From Amorphophallus konjac (taxonomy: Eukaryota > Streptophyta > Magnoliopsida > Alismatales > Araceae): a stretch of DNA of 64,000 nt. Within the stretch, counting starts at the first letter, position 1, and each line of letters begins with the position of its first letter. The stretch lies in contig CM040117.1 of assembly GCA_022559845.1 (NCBI GenBank), forward strand, positions 151,284,732 through 151,348,731. The letters run 5' to 3'. Below the pieces are notes generated by a model. The model was not told the DNA's origin. It searched no databases and was given only the letters and a program-made list of their open reading frames with translations. The position numbers and the translations under genes are program-made. Below, in pieces: positions 21,555 to 32,036 of this stretch.

Positions 21555-23408
21555 CTACTGTTGCTGTGGAACTTGTTGCTGTTGCTGACCTTGCTGCGGA
21601 GGCTGTTGAGCCGGTGGTTGCCAAGGAGGCCTTCGAGCCTTTAAAGTAGCAATAAACCTCCTCATCTCATCCCAATCAATATCACCTTGATCATTCATAT
21701 CATATATGTAATCCTTGAAGTAAAAACAATGGTCGATGTTGTGCCCTGGTTGCCGATGGAAGACGCAATAACGGGAGGTGTCTACATGCTGCGGCCATAT
21801 CGTTCTTTCTTTAGGCAAGGTGAGCACATTGGCGGCCATGAGGGCATTGAAAATATCTGATAGACTTTCGGGTAAGGGAGGGTATTGTGCTCTTCGGGGA
21901 CCCAATGGTCTTCTTGGTTGTTGTAGTTGTTGTTGTGCATAATTGGCTGGCGGGGGCATTTGGTGGTACTATGCGGGTTGATTCTGTAGAGTAAAGTGGG
22001 GTTGTTGTTGAGGAGGTGGAAGAGGCCGTAAGGTCTGAGGAGGGTTATTATTTGGCTGGTGGACCTGGTTTTGGAAGGCGGGCTGCTGTGGTGACGGCCC
22101 TTGGTTTGGAGGGTGGCAAAAGGGTGTGGAATTGCCAAACGCGCTCACCTGCTCATTAGTAACAGTGCCTTCAGTGGTCGCACCAGTATTGCCGACATTA
22201 ACGTTCTTCTTCATTACCTTTGGTCTTGGCTCAAACATGCTCATAATGGGCGAATCTTTCATCTGTGTTTGTATGTATCTAGCTCTTTCATAGAGCTCTT
22301 CCATGGTGCTCAACTTGTTCATGGCTAAAATATGACAGAATTACGGAGTGGAGTTTGATATAATCATTTTCACTTGCTCTGTTTCCGACAGTGTGTCCTT
22401 CAATTTTTCGGCCATAGCTCTCCACCTATCAGCAAATAAAACGAAGTCTTCCTCGGGCTTCATCTTTTTGGAAACCAGATCAGTAACAGACAAAGAGGGA
22501 CCCACACGGTCCTTGTACTTTTGTAGAAACTTCCGTTGAATGGCATCAAAGTCACCGGCATCGGCCGGCTCCAAGGAGTAAAACCATTCTAATGCCGGGC
22601 CATCTAAAGACCGCCTAAAGAGATAAGCCAGAGAAGTCTTGTTATCTTGCCAGAATGATGCCTCATATAAGAAGTCTTTCAAGTGGATGTACGGGTTACC
22701 CGTTCCATTGTACCGCCGGAAATTCGGCATTTCAGATGGGGGTAGATGAAAAACTGACAGAGTGGGAAGCATAACTTCGGGAGTGGCCTTGGGTGCAGTG
22801 ACCTTCTTGAGTTGCTCCTCCATACTAGCCATCCTTTGGAGGAGTATAGTGTGGTTATCGGACTCGGCTGCGGCAGGACGAAAAGAGTATTGGTTCGGCA
22901 TAGGCCTTCTCAAGAATTGAGGAACAGGAGGTTGTTGAGGCCTAGCAATAGAGTGACTTGCCGGTTGGGCCGGCGTAGTCATAACAGGAGTTGGTGGGCG
23001 CGAGAGCACCCTAGGTGTGACCGCCTGGTCGTTGGGAGAACTAACAGAGTGGCCACCCATGGCCTGGGGAGGGTTAGAAGATGATAGGACAGACTTTCCC
23101 TTTAAAGCGGCTTGGGCCGCCTGGCGTTGGGAGTCATCCAGTTGAGCAAGAACTTTGAGAACATCGTTGAAGTTGAAAGAAGGGGAGGCGTCCCCTGAAG
23201 TATTTTGATCTTGGGAAGAAGGCTCAACCTCCAGAGAAGTGTTGTCCATCATGTGGACCTGAGTGGGAGAAGGAATGTTGTTTCCCTCGTAGTAGACAGG
23301 ATCCTGAGAGGGAACCTCGTAAAATGGGTCATAGTGACCCTCCTCATAACCATCATAAGCATACCCATAGTTGGCCATATTAATGATTTTACCTGAACGA
23401 AGTTTCAT
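21555..23408 (-). pseudogene. Gag, element B
   Basis: Probable start ATG at 23408 (MKLRSGKIINMANYGYAYDG). The core retrotransposon Gag region has NPYIHLKDFLYEASFW, LDGPALEWFYSLEPADAGDF and FLQKYKDRVGPS. A stop near 22340 breaks it, and it continues at 21969-22322 (MNKLSTMEELYERARYIQTQ), then a Gln/Pro-rich part, then a zinc-knuckle-like CVFHRQPGHNIDHC in the piece 21555-21959. Gag forms the particle and packages element RNA. Confidence 0.85.
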
Positions 23409-23937
23409 GCTTAAGGAAAGAGAAATATATTTCCAACAAGCAAATATAACCAAGAGATATCACCTTATCAAACAAAATAAACACTCAAGTTGTAATGAGC
23501 CCAAAGTTTTAAGGTTTTCTTTGGAGATTAAGGTGAGTTTTATAATAAGCTCTCTCCTTTGAAAGTGGGTCCTAGTTGAAAGTTTGGGTATAATCTCCGG
23601 GTATCTAGGTTCTTTCTCTATCCCCACCTACGTATGGGTCAACTATACTCCGGGTGCTTCAATGGTACAACTTGCCCAGCGTCCGTGAGGGAATCCACAG
23701 GTGCGGGGACTTACGGAGGCTTGGTTTAGGAATTTCCGATCCAATGAGACGGAATGCTCAAAGGAGGGTCCTTCCTTCACCAAGAGGGGGTGTGACTCCT
23801 AAAAGTGTGGGGAGAGGAGGTCTCCCAAGCCGAATGCCCTAAATACAGCCTAATGCAGGCAGTATCAAGCAGATAATATCAGAATCAATCAAGTGAATGA
23901 AAAGTAGTAAACAGGGGTTCTGTGGGCACAGAACAAA

Positions 23938-24415
23938 AATGACGACCTGGATAAGGTCGCTATATCAACAAGCAGTGATTGAGTGTCAGTCGCTAATCAC
24001 TGTGAATAGTGCAAACAGATAGCAACCAAAATAAAATAGCGCCTTAAAGTGAGGCGTTGTCTGTAGAAATGACGTTTGTGCACAGGGGCATCAGATAGCA
24101 GTAATCAATACTTAAAATGATGAATAAAAGCAATGATAGTCCAAATAACGCCTTTTAGTAAGGCGTTGTACCAGTGAAAGACGCCTCTGAAAGGGGCGTC
24201 AAAATGAAGTAATCAGTAATCAAGCAATAACCAAAATCAATAACAGTCAAAGAAATTGACGCCTTGGTGTGAGGTGTTATATTGGGAAATGACGTCTCTG
24301 TGAGGGGCGTTAATTATAAAATGATGAAAATGCTGACAATAAAAATGGAAACAGCGCATGTTCGAACGGTCGCTGTATGTGGAAATGACGGCGGTATGAA
24401 GGGTGTTATTCAGTT
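23938..24415. repeat. Micro-hairpin array in leader of element B
   Basis: Five pairs with a period of about 96-113 bp. Well-preserved members are ACGCCTT/AAGGCGT at 24148-24166 followed by GACGCC..GGCGTC from 24180, and GACGCC..GAGGTGTT (24258) followed by GACGTC..GGCGTTAATT (24291). The two listed pairs both have an offset of exactly 33 bp. Confidence 0.87.
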
Positions 24416-24540
24416 CCAGAGAACCGTTAACCCTGATGACAGACAGAAATCAATTTCTTTTCTAAGAAAAATGATATGGATATTACACAAATTGGCTAAT
24501 CTAGTGAGAGGTGTGCACGTGGTGCACAAGGGGAGTGTGC

Positions 24541-24612
24541 TACGTGGAGCACGAAGGAGGGGCACGCGAGGGCGCCGAAGGGAGGGGCACGCGAGGATGC
24601 CAAAGGGAGGGG
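24541..24612. repeat. Tandem GC-rich repeat beside PBS, element B
   Basis: Two and a half units of about 28 bp built around GGAGGGGCACGCGAGG, ending at GGTAATC about 20 bases before the PBS. Element A has three units at 31909-31994 with GGCACACGTGGGTGCC variants. Confidence 0.8.
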
Positions 24613-24633
24613 TAATCAAACTAAAAATAAAAA

Positions 24634-24653
24634 GGGTCCCACAGTGATCGCTA
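24634..24653 (-). other. Primer binding site, element B
   Basis: Read on minus, two bases after the LTR end: TAGCGATCACTGTGGGACCC. Element A has TGGCGATCACGGTGGGACCC, so B's first G has become A. The form recalls the TGGCGA-starting sites of Tat/Ogre elements (tRNA-Arg type), but the tRNA is not assigned from sequence here. Confidence 0.7.
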
Positions 24654-24656
24654 ATT

Positions 24657-25994
24657 TGTGAACGTGTCACATAGACATTTTTTTTAAAAAAAGAAAGAAA
24701 GAATGATGACAAATGATGATTAGGGATGAATAACTATGATAAAACATGTGGGACATGAAGAAAAAGAGGTTGAGCATGAGATGCTCTAAGGAGGGTGATC
24801 GCTAGAGGGGTTACCTCAAAAGAAGAAGGATGATCGCATGTACCTTGTATTGAGCGGGTGAGATTGGGAATTCTTCCTTCCTCCTTCTACCAGCCGGCCG
24901 ATGAAGGGGGTTTATAGCTTGATTACCCTTGCAAACACACAAAATAAACAAAGATATGGATTAGCCAAGTGTGTAGTATCAATACTCTAAAGATATGAAA
25001 TCGAACAAATTGGGCATGAACACACCTTGTGTGTTTTGGTTTTAAACCCCTAAGAGGAGTAACAAGGATGACATTATGAATGTTATGCAAGCAAGATATA
25101 GATGAAACTCTAGCCGAGAGCTAGAAGAAGAATATGTGTATGATGCTATGAATAAACTAAAACCAAAATACTAAAGGGTAATCCATGCTATTGTGTATGC
25201 AACAGTAAAGGGAAAAACAAGGTTGCAGCAGTTGTTATGGATGAAGAACGTCGGATGAAGAAAACGCCTCCAATGGAAGAAGAAACTGCAAATTAACAAA
25301 CTCTCTTCTCACGGCTCTGTTAACTCTGTTATTCTGTGTTGCTCTTCATTTTTTTTCTTTGTTACTGTGTTCCCCTCGCGCGAGAAGCAGATGTTAAGGT
25401 ATTTATAGGCCAAAAATCCTTGCATTAATAGGATTAAAACAAGGTAATGAATCCTCCAATAAGGAACCCTCTTCCCAATCGAACACAAGGTGTAAAATGA
25501 GGAAAGGATCACTACTGGAAAGAAGCAGGCGGATGGGAGACGGAACAGAAAATGATGACCTAACTAGGGGCGTCAATTGAAATGATGACATTCACATAGT
25601 CGTTAATTCCTGAATTTAATTATAGAAATAAATGACTTTCCTTATTTAAAATTGTTAAATGGCGCCTGTTTCACGGGCGCTAAATAATCAACGCCCCTCA
25701 GGAGGACGTCAATTACCTTGAGTTTTATTTTCATTAGGATTCGTTAAACCCAGGAAACAACGCCCATTTGAACAGTCGTTTATTTAAGGAAAACGCCCCT
25801 CATTAGGTCGTCAATTAAATGGCGCCCTCCCTCCAAGCGTTAATTTCAATTATTAAAGAAAAATGCCAAGAAATTACAATTAATATGGAGAAATTAGAAA
25901 AACTTCATATTAAGCTAATATTGAAGTCCACTTTGGGGCGTCACATGGTGACATGAGATTTACTCAACATAGCATCGATTTTGGCGTGTCTACA
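24657..25994 (-). repeat. 5' LTR of element B
   Basis: 1338 bp, TG...CA ends, matching 5064-6400 with about 3% differences by eye. TATA box at 25400-25407 on minus; hairpin array at 25551-25850 in U3. The following five bases gtgcc are the right target-site copy. Confidence 0.93.
25551..25850. repeat. Micro-hairpin array in U3 of element B 5' LTR
   Basis: Copy of the array at 5957-6250. Some stem bases differ between the two LTRs of the same element, for example GATGACC here against GACGACC in the 3' LTR, and GGCGCC here against GACGCC. So stems have begun to decay since insertion. Confidence 0.83.
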
Positions 25995-27190
25995 GTGCCA
26001 CTAGCAAAAGCATCAGCCTCGTCCTCATATTCTTCGTATTCTTCATCCCCCTCTTCAATATGGTCTTCATCATTCATGATCTCATAAACACCAAACCCTT
26101 CATTGAAAGAGCACACATCCTCACATTCTAAATCCGATAGGAGTATCGGATCCTCTAGAAACTCGGGAAGAGCTAAACATGCCCGGCATCTTCTAGCTAG
26201 ATCTAGCAAAAACCTACGGGGAATCTGTCTACCCTTGGCTTTCTTATAAGTATCTACCCCAAGACTCTTAGAAGAGGAAGAGGGAGAAGAACAAGATGAC
26301 AAACTAAATGAACTACCCTGACCTAGGGGAGGAGGAGAAGAAGAGGAAGACGCAGCGGATACAGGAGGGGATACAGAAGGAGCCTCCTCGTCGGAGGAGA
26401 AAAGAAGGTCCGCTAACAAACCTTGAAAGAGAGGCCCTTAGATCGGGGCACACTCCGAAGCAAGACAGGAGGTCTCTTCAATAGAGATGGAAGATTGGAA
26501 AGTTTAAATTTTGGCGTTTTTTTTGTTTTCGAGAATAAAGCAATGAGAGGGAGGAATATGAGGTGGTGTTGAGATTGAGAGATCAGAGAAGAATTGAATG
26601 AGAGATTGCCCATGTGGGGGCACAATAGAGAGTTGGGAAAATTGCTCGAGGAGCAAAGGAGGAATTGGAGAAATTTGGAGTAAATCTGGAGAAAGTGTTA
26701 TCAGGACCGCGGGTGGTCTGGGAATATCATAGAAAAACATCTTGGAACACCAAAAGGTGATAAGTGAGGGATGCATGGAATTGAGAGAGAAAAGGCCGAC
26801 CCACAGCCTATCCACGGTGAAGCCTTCTTCGAACGGCACATCCGGCTCCCCAGTATCTGTATAATTGCTCAACAACTTCCTCTTATCAGTAATTACTGTT
26901 GGCTTTTTAATTAGCTCATGAATAAGTGGCGGTCATTCCGGATCAGTCGGCATGAATAGACGGCTTAAAGTAATGGCGATGTCATTCATATCGAACCATC
27001 TATATCAGTCACATTTCGGGTTGTCCATCTTCCTTCTTTTATCCGGCCTCAAAGACTCCAGAGCTTTATATGTAGCCAGTTGGGCTATGTGACGAGCAAA
27101 CTGTCGTGCATGCACATCTTGATAATCCAACATGGAAGTAACCAATGTGGTCTGCTTCTCATATTGAGTACCTCCTTTTATAAAGTGTGT
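25995..27190 (-). pseudogene. Acidic/Ser-rich pol spacer, element A (resumes beyond element B)
   Basis: Homologous to 18661-19846 of B. The piece up to 26419 has a Ser-rich run, RRCRACLALPEFLEDPILLS and the acidic IEEGDEEYEEYEDEADAF. The piece 26504-26875 has TGEPDVPFEEGFTVDRLW. Frames shift near 26420-26500, and stops lie upstream (for example near 26930 and 27006). The last codons read into B's LTR, which marks the insertion point. Confidence 0.7.
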
Positions 27191-27562
27191 TTATAAGGTC
27201 CATGTGAGAGGCTGCCGATCTGTCTTGAGAGTGGAAGTCATAACAGCCCATGGCCCTCCTTCATCTTTGTTCGGCCCTTTATACCCTAAGCCACCTCGGG
27301 GAATCAGCTTCTGGTGCTTAATGGGCTTGACTCTGCCCTGGAGGTTGGCACCTAAGCCTTTGCCAGTTCTGTACCCCATTTTCATCAAAATGTTCCACCC
27401 TGGGGTATTCATCATGTTCTTCTTTTTCTTCCCCTTGGAAGGTAGGGGTGATATTGAAGCTGATGCCGATGTCGTGACTGAAGGCCTTAACAAATCCTGC
27501 CGCAGATCGGCAAGTTCTAATACTGACAATAAAGGCCTATTAGTTGGCCAAATGGAGGGCAC
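27191..27562 (-). pseudogene. G-patch segment, element A
   Basis: Segment MKMGYRTGKGLGANLQGRVK, then RGGLGYKGPNKDEG, in a 123-residue frame. Upstream in the same frame is a Lys-rich SKGKKKKN. The motif is conserved with B at more than 80% by eye, more than the surrounding linker. That suggests it was under selection when the elements were active. Confidence 0.7.
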
Positions 27563-28300
27563 CGACGTTGCTCAGTGTATATCTTCTGGTGGCAAAATGG
27601 GCATGCTAGTGACTTTGATGATGCGTCCCTTATGTGGAAACTTTATGCATTGGTGGTTTGTAGAGGGCACAGCGTCAAGCTCCTGGATGTAAGGACGGCC
27701 CAAAATGCCATTGAAGGTTGGGTCCATATCCAAGATGTGGAAATCTGCTGTGATGGAGATTGGACCTAGCCCAACTTTCAAAGTAATCATCCCCAGAGGA
27801 GGTTTCTTGGTATTATCATAGGCTGTTACTGTAATAGTGGATGGCTGAATCTGACTGTCCGGAATACCACACATTCTCAAAGTGCTAGGAGGTAACACAT
27901 TAATGGATGTCCCAGTATCCACTAGGCATTGCTTGACTGCCACTTTATTAATATCAACTGTGATGCACAAGGCATACTTTCTTGCCAGCTTCGGAGCCAA
28001 CTCATGCGCATGGAAAATAATAGCCGGCTGGTCACTTGCTAGAGTCAAAACTGATGTGATTTGTTCAGCCGGCATATCTTCGTTGACCATCACCTTCTGC
28101 AGATACTCTTTTAAAGCTTGCTTATGAATGGTGGATCTCTTTATCAGTTCTAAAATTGAAATTCTTACCGGGGTCTTATCCAAGTGCTTTAGCAAGTCAT
28201 ATTGTGTGCCCGGTATGGATTCCTGTTCTGGCTCTTGCTCCTCCTGCCCCTGTGCGGGCTCCAACTCCCTTTGGGGAAATACACGATGGAACATCCGTCC
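27563..28300 (-). pseudogene. Aspartic protease, element A
   Basis: Part of a 439-codon frame (27572-28891). Active site KQCLVDTGTSINVLPPSTLR; C-terminal motif NGILGRPYIQELDAVPSTNH. The frame ends at a stop before SMPSIWPTNRPLL, which lies in the next frame segment. Apart from that stop the protease is intact. Confidence 0.87.
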
Positions 28301-28891
28301 ACTGCGGAGCACCGTGATTTGTGAAGATCGTGCCTTTGTCAGGTTGTGGGTAGGTGGAGGGTTGGTGGAAGAAGATGGGATACTATGATTGATAGATGTT
28401 GGAAGGGTGACCAAAGGGGGAACCCTTATGAGGGGCCTTGTTGGTTGGGGGATGGTGGTGATTGGTGAAGTAATGGTAGGAGGGGTAGAAGGTGCATGAA
28501 CGGCTGGAGGAGGTGCAGGCCGAATGAGGAGAGGCCTGGGCGAAAATGAAGGATTAGTGGGTTGAGATGAGGGGGGCCTTACCGGTGAAGGATTGGCGGC
28601 AATGGCGGGGAGAACAGGTGTTGATGGGGGGCAGATGAGAAGTGGCCTAGGTGGCAATGGGTTCGTGGGGGGAAAAGCTTGTTGTGGTGCGGAAGGTGGC
28701 GATGGTCGGATGAGGAGAGGCCTAGCTGGTGGGGGTTGGGAGTGGTGGTAGTGAAGGGCATTTAGCTGGTGGTGCGCAAGAGGGGACGAGATGGTTGGGG
28801 GGAAGGCACGGAATAAGGCGTCCTTAACAGACGCGGTGGTTGAATTTGATCTTGGTTTAGGGCCCCGATAGAGGTGTTCTCTTGGTGCCAC
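28301..28891 (-). pseudogene. Proline-rich linker with RPLLIR repeats, element A
   Basis: Open, in frame with protease. Spaced motifs ARPLLIRP, PRPLLICP, PRPLLIRP and TRPLIRVP lie in Pro/Ser/Thr-rich sequence. It ends VLRSGRMFHRVFP, as in B. The spacing between motifs differs from B, so copies have been gained, lost or moved. Confidence 0.65.
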
Positions 28892-30867
28892 CCTTGTCCT
28901 CTCTCCACTTCATGGAAGGAGGTGACATGGTTTACCTGTTGATTTGGTGGATGCTCTAGCAGCGGATTGTGAACAATCCCTATGTCTGGTTGCGGCGCGG
29001 GAGCTTGCTGCTGCTGAGGAGGAGGTACTACTTGTTGCTGAGAAGGCTGCTGAGCCTGTTATTGCCGAGGGGGCCTTCGTGCCTTTAGAGTGGCAATGAA
29101 CCGCCTCATCTCATCCCAATCAATACCACCTTGGTCATTCATGCCATATATGTAATCTTTAAAGTGAAAATAGTGATCAATGTTGTGCCCCGGCTACCGA
29201 TGAAAGACGCAATATCGAGAAGTGTCTACATTTTACGGCCACACCATTCTTTCCTTAGGCAGAGTGAGCGCATTGGCGGCCATGAGGGCGTTGAAGATAT
29301 CGGGTAGACTCTCAGGCAATGGAGGGTATTGGGCCCTTTTGGGACCCAGTGGTCTTCTCGGCTGTTGCGACTGTTGTTGTGCATAGTTTGCTGGCAGGGG
29401 CACTTGGTGGTATTATGGAGGTTGATGAGGTTGTTGTTGTTGTTAAGGTGGAAGAGGCTGGAATGTCTGAGGGGGATTATCAATTGGTTGGTGGACTTGA
29501 TTTTGGAAGGCAGGTTGTTATGGTGGTTGCCTTTGGTTTGGAGGATGGCGAAAGGGTGTGGAATTACCAAATGTGCCCACCTGCTCGTTAGTGACGGTGC
29601 CCTCGGTGGTTCCACCACTATTGCCAGCATTAACATTCTTCCTCATCATTTTCGATCTTTGTTCAAACATACCCATGATGGGTGAGTCTTTCATTTGAGT
29701 CTGTATGTATCTCGCTCTCTCATAGAGCTCTTCCATTGTGCTTAGCTTATTCATAGCCAAAATGTGATGCAACTGTGGAGTGGAGTTTGATATGATCATC
29801 TTCACCTGCTCCGTTTCTGATAATGTGTCTTTCAATCTCTCGGCCTAGGTCCTCCATCTATCGGCAAACAAAATGAAGTCCTCCTCGGGCTTCATCTTCT
29901 CGGCAACTAAATCTGTAACTGACAAAGATGGACCCACACGGTCCTTGTACTTCTGTAAGAATCTCCATTGAACCACATCAAAGTTGCCAGCTTCGGCTGG
30001 CTCCAAAGAGTAGAACCACTCAAGTGCCGGACCATCTAGTGATCGCCTAAAAAGATAGGCTAAAGAAGTCTTGTTGTCCTGCCAGAATGATGCCTCGTAC
30101 ATGAAGTCTTTTAAGTGAATGAACAGGTTGCCCGTTCCATTGTATCACCGAAAGTTGGGCATCTCAGATGGAAGGAGATGAAAAACTGGCAGAGTAGGAA
30201 GAGTAACCTCTGGAGCGGTCTTCGGTGTTGTAACCTTTTTTAGCTGCTCCTCCATGCTAGCAATTTTCTGGAGGAGTAAGGTGTTGGTATCGGACTCGGC
30301 TGGGGCCAAATTAGAAGAGTATGGATTTGGCATAGGCCTCCTTAAGAATTAAGGAACTGGAGGTTGTGGTTGTTGGGGCCTAGAAATTGAGTGACTTGTC
30401 GGTTGAGCCGGCGTAGCCATAATGGGAGTTGGTGGGCGTGAAGGCACCCTATGTGCGACCGCCTAGTCATTGGGGGTATTAAAAGAATGGCCACCCGCGG
30501 CCTGAGGTGGATTGGAGGATGACGGGATAGACTTACCTTTTAAAGCGACGTGGACCACCTGACGTTGAGAATCGTCTAATTGAGACAGAGCTTTGAGGAA
30601 GTCATTGAAATTGAAGGAAGGGGAGACATCCCCAGAGGTATTTTAGGTGGTAGGTTGAGTTTGGTAAGAAGGCTCAACCTTCTGAGAAGTGTTGTCAACC
30701 ATGTGAACTTGAGGATAATGAGTAGGAGAGAGAGCATGGTTCCCCTCATAATAAAAAGGATCCTGAGGGGGAACCTCATAAGATTAGTCAAATTGACCCT
30801 CCTCATAACCATCATAGGAGTAACCATAGTTGGCCATGTTGATGATTTTACCTGAACGGAGTTGCAT
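28892..30867 (-). pseudogene. Gag, element A
   Basis: Homologous to B's gag (21555-23408). Pieces: N-terminal residues from ATG at 30867, a middle piece at 30145-30333, the conserved core at 29845-30102 (MYEASFWQDNKTSLAYLFRR, then SLDGPALEWFYSLEPAEAGN), then 29518-29835 (MNKLSTMEELYERARYIQTQ). The zinc-knuckle-like and Gln-rich part (29040-29400) is degraded by stops. At least six disabling changes separate the pieces. Confidence 0.83.
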
Positions 30868-31417
30868 GTTTAAGGAGACGAATATATTTCCAATCAACAA
30901 GTATAAGCAAGAAATAACCACTCAATCAAGCAAGTTGTACACACAAGTTGTAATAAACCCACAATTTTAAGGTTTTCTTGAGGTTACAATGGATTTTAAA
31001 AGTATGATCAATTCTCTCTCTTCAATGTGGGGTCCTAGTTGAGAGTTTGGGTGTAATCTCCGAGTTGACTAAGTTCTTTCTCTCTCCTTGCCAATGTATG
31101 GGTTAACTATACTCCGGGTGCTTCAAATGGTACAATCGGCCCGGCGTCCGTGAGGGAATCCATGGGTGCGGAGACTTACGGAGGCCTTGGAAGAGGAATT
31201 TCTAGTCCAAAGAGACGGAATGTTCAATGGAGGGTCGTTCCAATTCCAAGAAAAAGCGTGGGATCCTAAGGGTGTAGAGAGAGGAGGTCTCTCAACCAAA
31301 TGCCCTAAAATGCACACTAATGTAGGCAAAATCAAGCAATAATAATCAAATAAGCAATAAGTGCAACCAACATATGAAGGTAATAGCAACAAGCAGGGTT
31401 CTGTGGTAACAGAACAA

Positions 31418-31790
31418 AATGACGACCAGACCGAAGTCGCGGCCTCAATAAACAGCGACTGGGTGCCAGTTGCTAATCACTGTAAACAGTGCAAATAGAA
31501 AATGACCAAACTAAAATAGCGCCTTGGTATGAGGTGTTGAATATGCAAATAACGCCTCTGTAGAGTGGTGTCAGATATCAATGAACAGTGATCCGCAATG
31601 GGGGAAATAACAGTAACTCAAAAATGACGCCTTGGAGTTAGGCGTTAAATGGACGAATGACGTCTCTGTGGGGGGCGTTAATCATAAAAATGATAAAAAT
31701 GCTGAAAAATAAATGAAAATAGCGCCTCCATGAGGGGTCGCTGAAAGTGGAAATGGCGGCTTCAGGGAAGTCGCTAATCAGTGAAATGTA
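31418..31790. repeat. Micro-hairpin array in leader of element A
   Basis: Four pairs homologous to 23938-24415. The clearest is GACGCC..AGGCGTTAAA at 31626 followed by GACGTC..GGGCGTTAATC at 31659, an offset of exactly 33 bp. Stem bases differ from B in several places on both arms. Confidence 0.83.
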
Positions 31791-31908
31791 TAAAAACTAA
31801 TAGAAATCAGATTTCTTCTCTTAAAAATGTTATGGACAACTCAAAAATTGGCTAATCCAGTGGGAGGTGTGAACGTGGTGCACAAGGGGGAGTGTGCTAC
31901 ATGGAGCA

Positions 31909-31994
31909 CTAAGGAGGGGCACACGTGGGTGCCGAAGGAGGAGCACGCGAGGGTGCCAAAAGGAGGGGCACACGTGGGTGCCAATGGAGGGGTA
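31909..31994. repeat. Tandem GC-rich repeat beside PBS, element A
   Basis: Three units of about 28 bp: AAGGAGGGGCACACGTGGG, AAGGAGGAGCACGCGAGGG, AAGGAGGGGCACACGTGGG, each followed by TGCC. The units contain short palindromes (CACACGTGGGTG). B has a shorter version. Confidence 0.8.
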
Positions 31995-32013
31995 ATCAAA
32001 ATAAAAACAACAA

Positions 32014-32033
32014 GGGTCCCACCGTGATCGCCA
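32014..32033 (-). other. Primer binding site, element A
   Basis: On minus, TGGCGATCACGGTGGGACCC starts three bases after the LTR end. It begins with the TGG complementary to a tRNA CCA end. tRNA identity not assigned; the form resembles Tat/Ogre sites. Confidence 0.75.
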
Positions 32034-32036
32034 ATT

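Larger units (their letters stand above)
23409..24633 (-). other. Leader of element B between PBS and gag
   Basis: About 1.2 kb, noncoding. It contains the micro-hairpin array (23938-24415) and tandem GC-rich repeats next to the PBS (24541-24612). The part at 23570-23860 is conserved with A's leader (31030-31320). It would contain packaging and dimerisation signals, so RNA hairpins here could matter, but nothing shows this directly. Confidence 0.65.
5064..25994 (-). mobile_element. Element B: complete 20.9-kb Tat-lineage LTR retrotransposon with antisense cargo genes
   Basis: Bounded by LTRs 5064-6400 (3') and 24657-25994 (5'), both with TG...CA ends, plus a near-perfect 5-bp TSD. In minus orientation: 5' LTR, PBS, leader, gag, Pro-rich segment, protease, G-patch, acidic spacer, RT, RNase H, aRNH, integrase, then a plus-strand PMD gene, a second plus-strand frame, PPT and 3' LTR. 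Its length is typical of the largest Tat/Ogre elements. By eye the LTRs differ at about 3% of positions. It lacks about 824 bases spanning the aRNH/integrase junction compared with A, and its pol frames are broken, so it could only move in trans. A LINE fragment (7927-8690) lies within it. Confidence 0.9.
30868..32013 (-). other. Leader of element A between PBS and gag
   Basis: About 1.15 kb, homologous to B's leader. It contains a hairpin array (31418-31790) and tandem GC-rich repeats (31909-31994). Short frames are not conserved between A and B. Confidence 0.65.
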
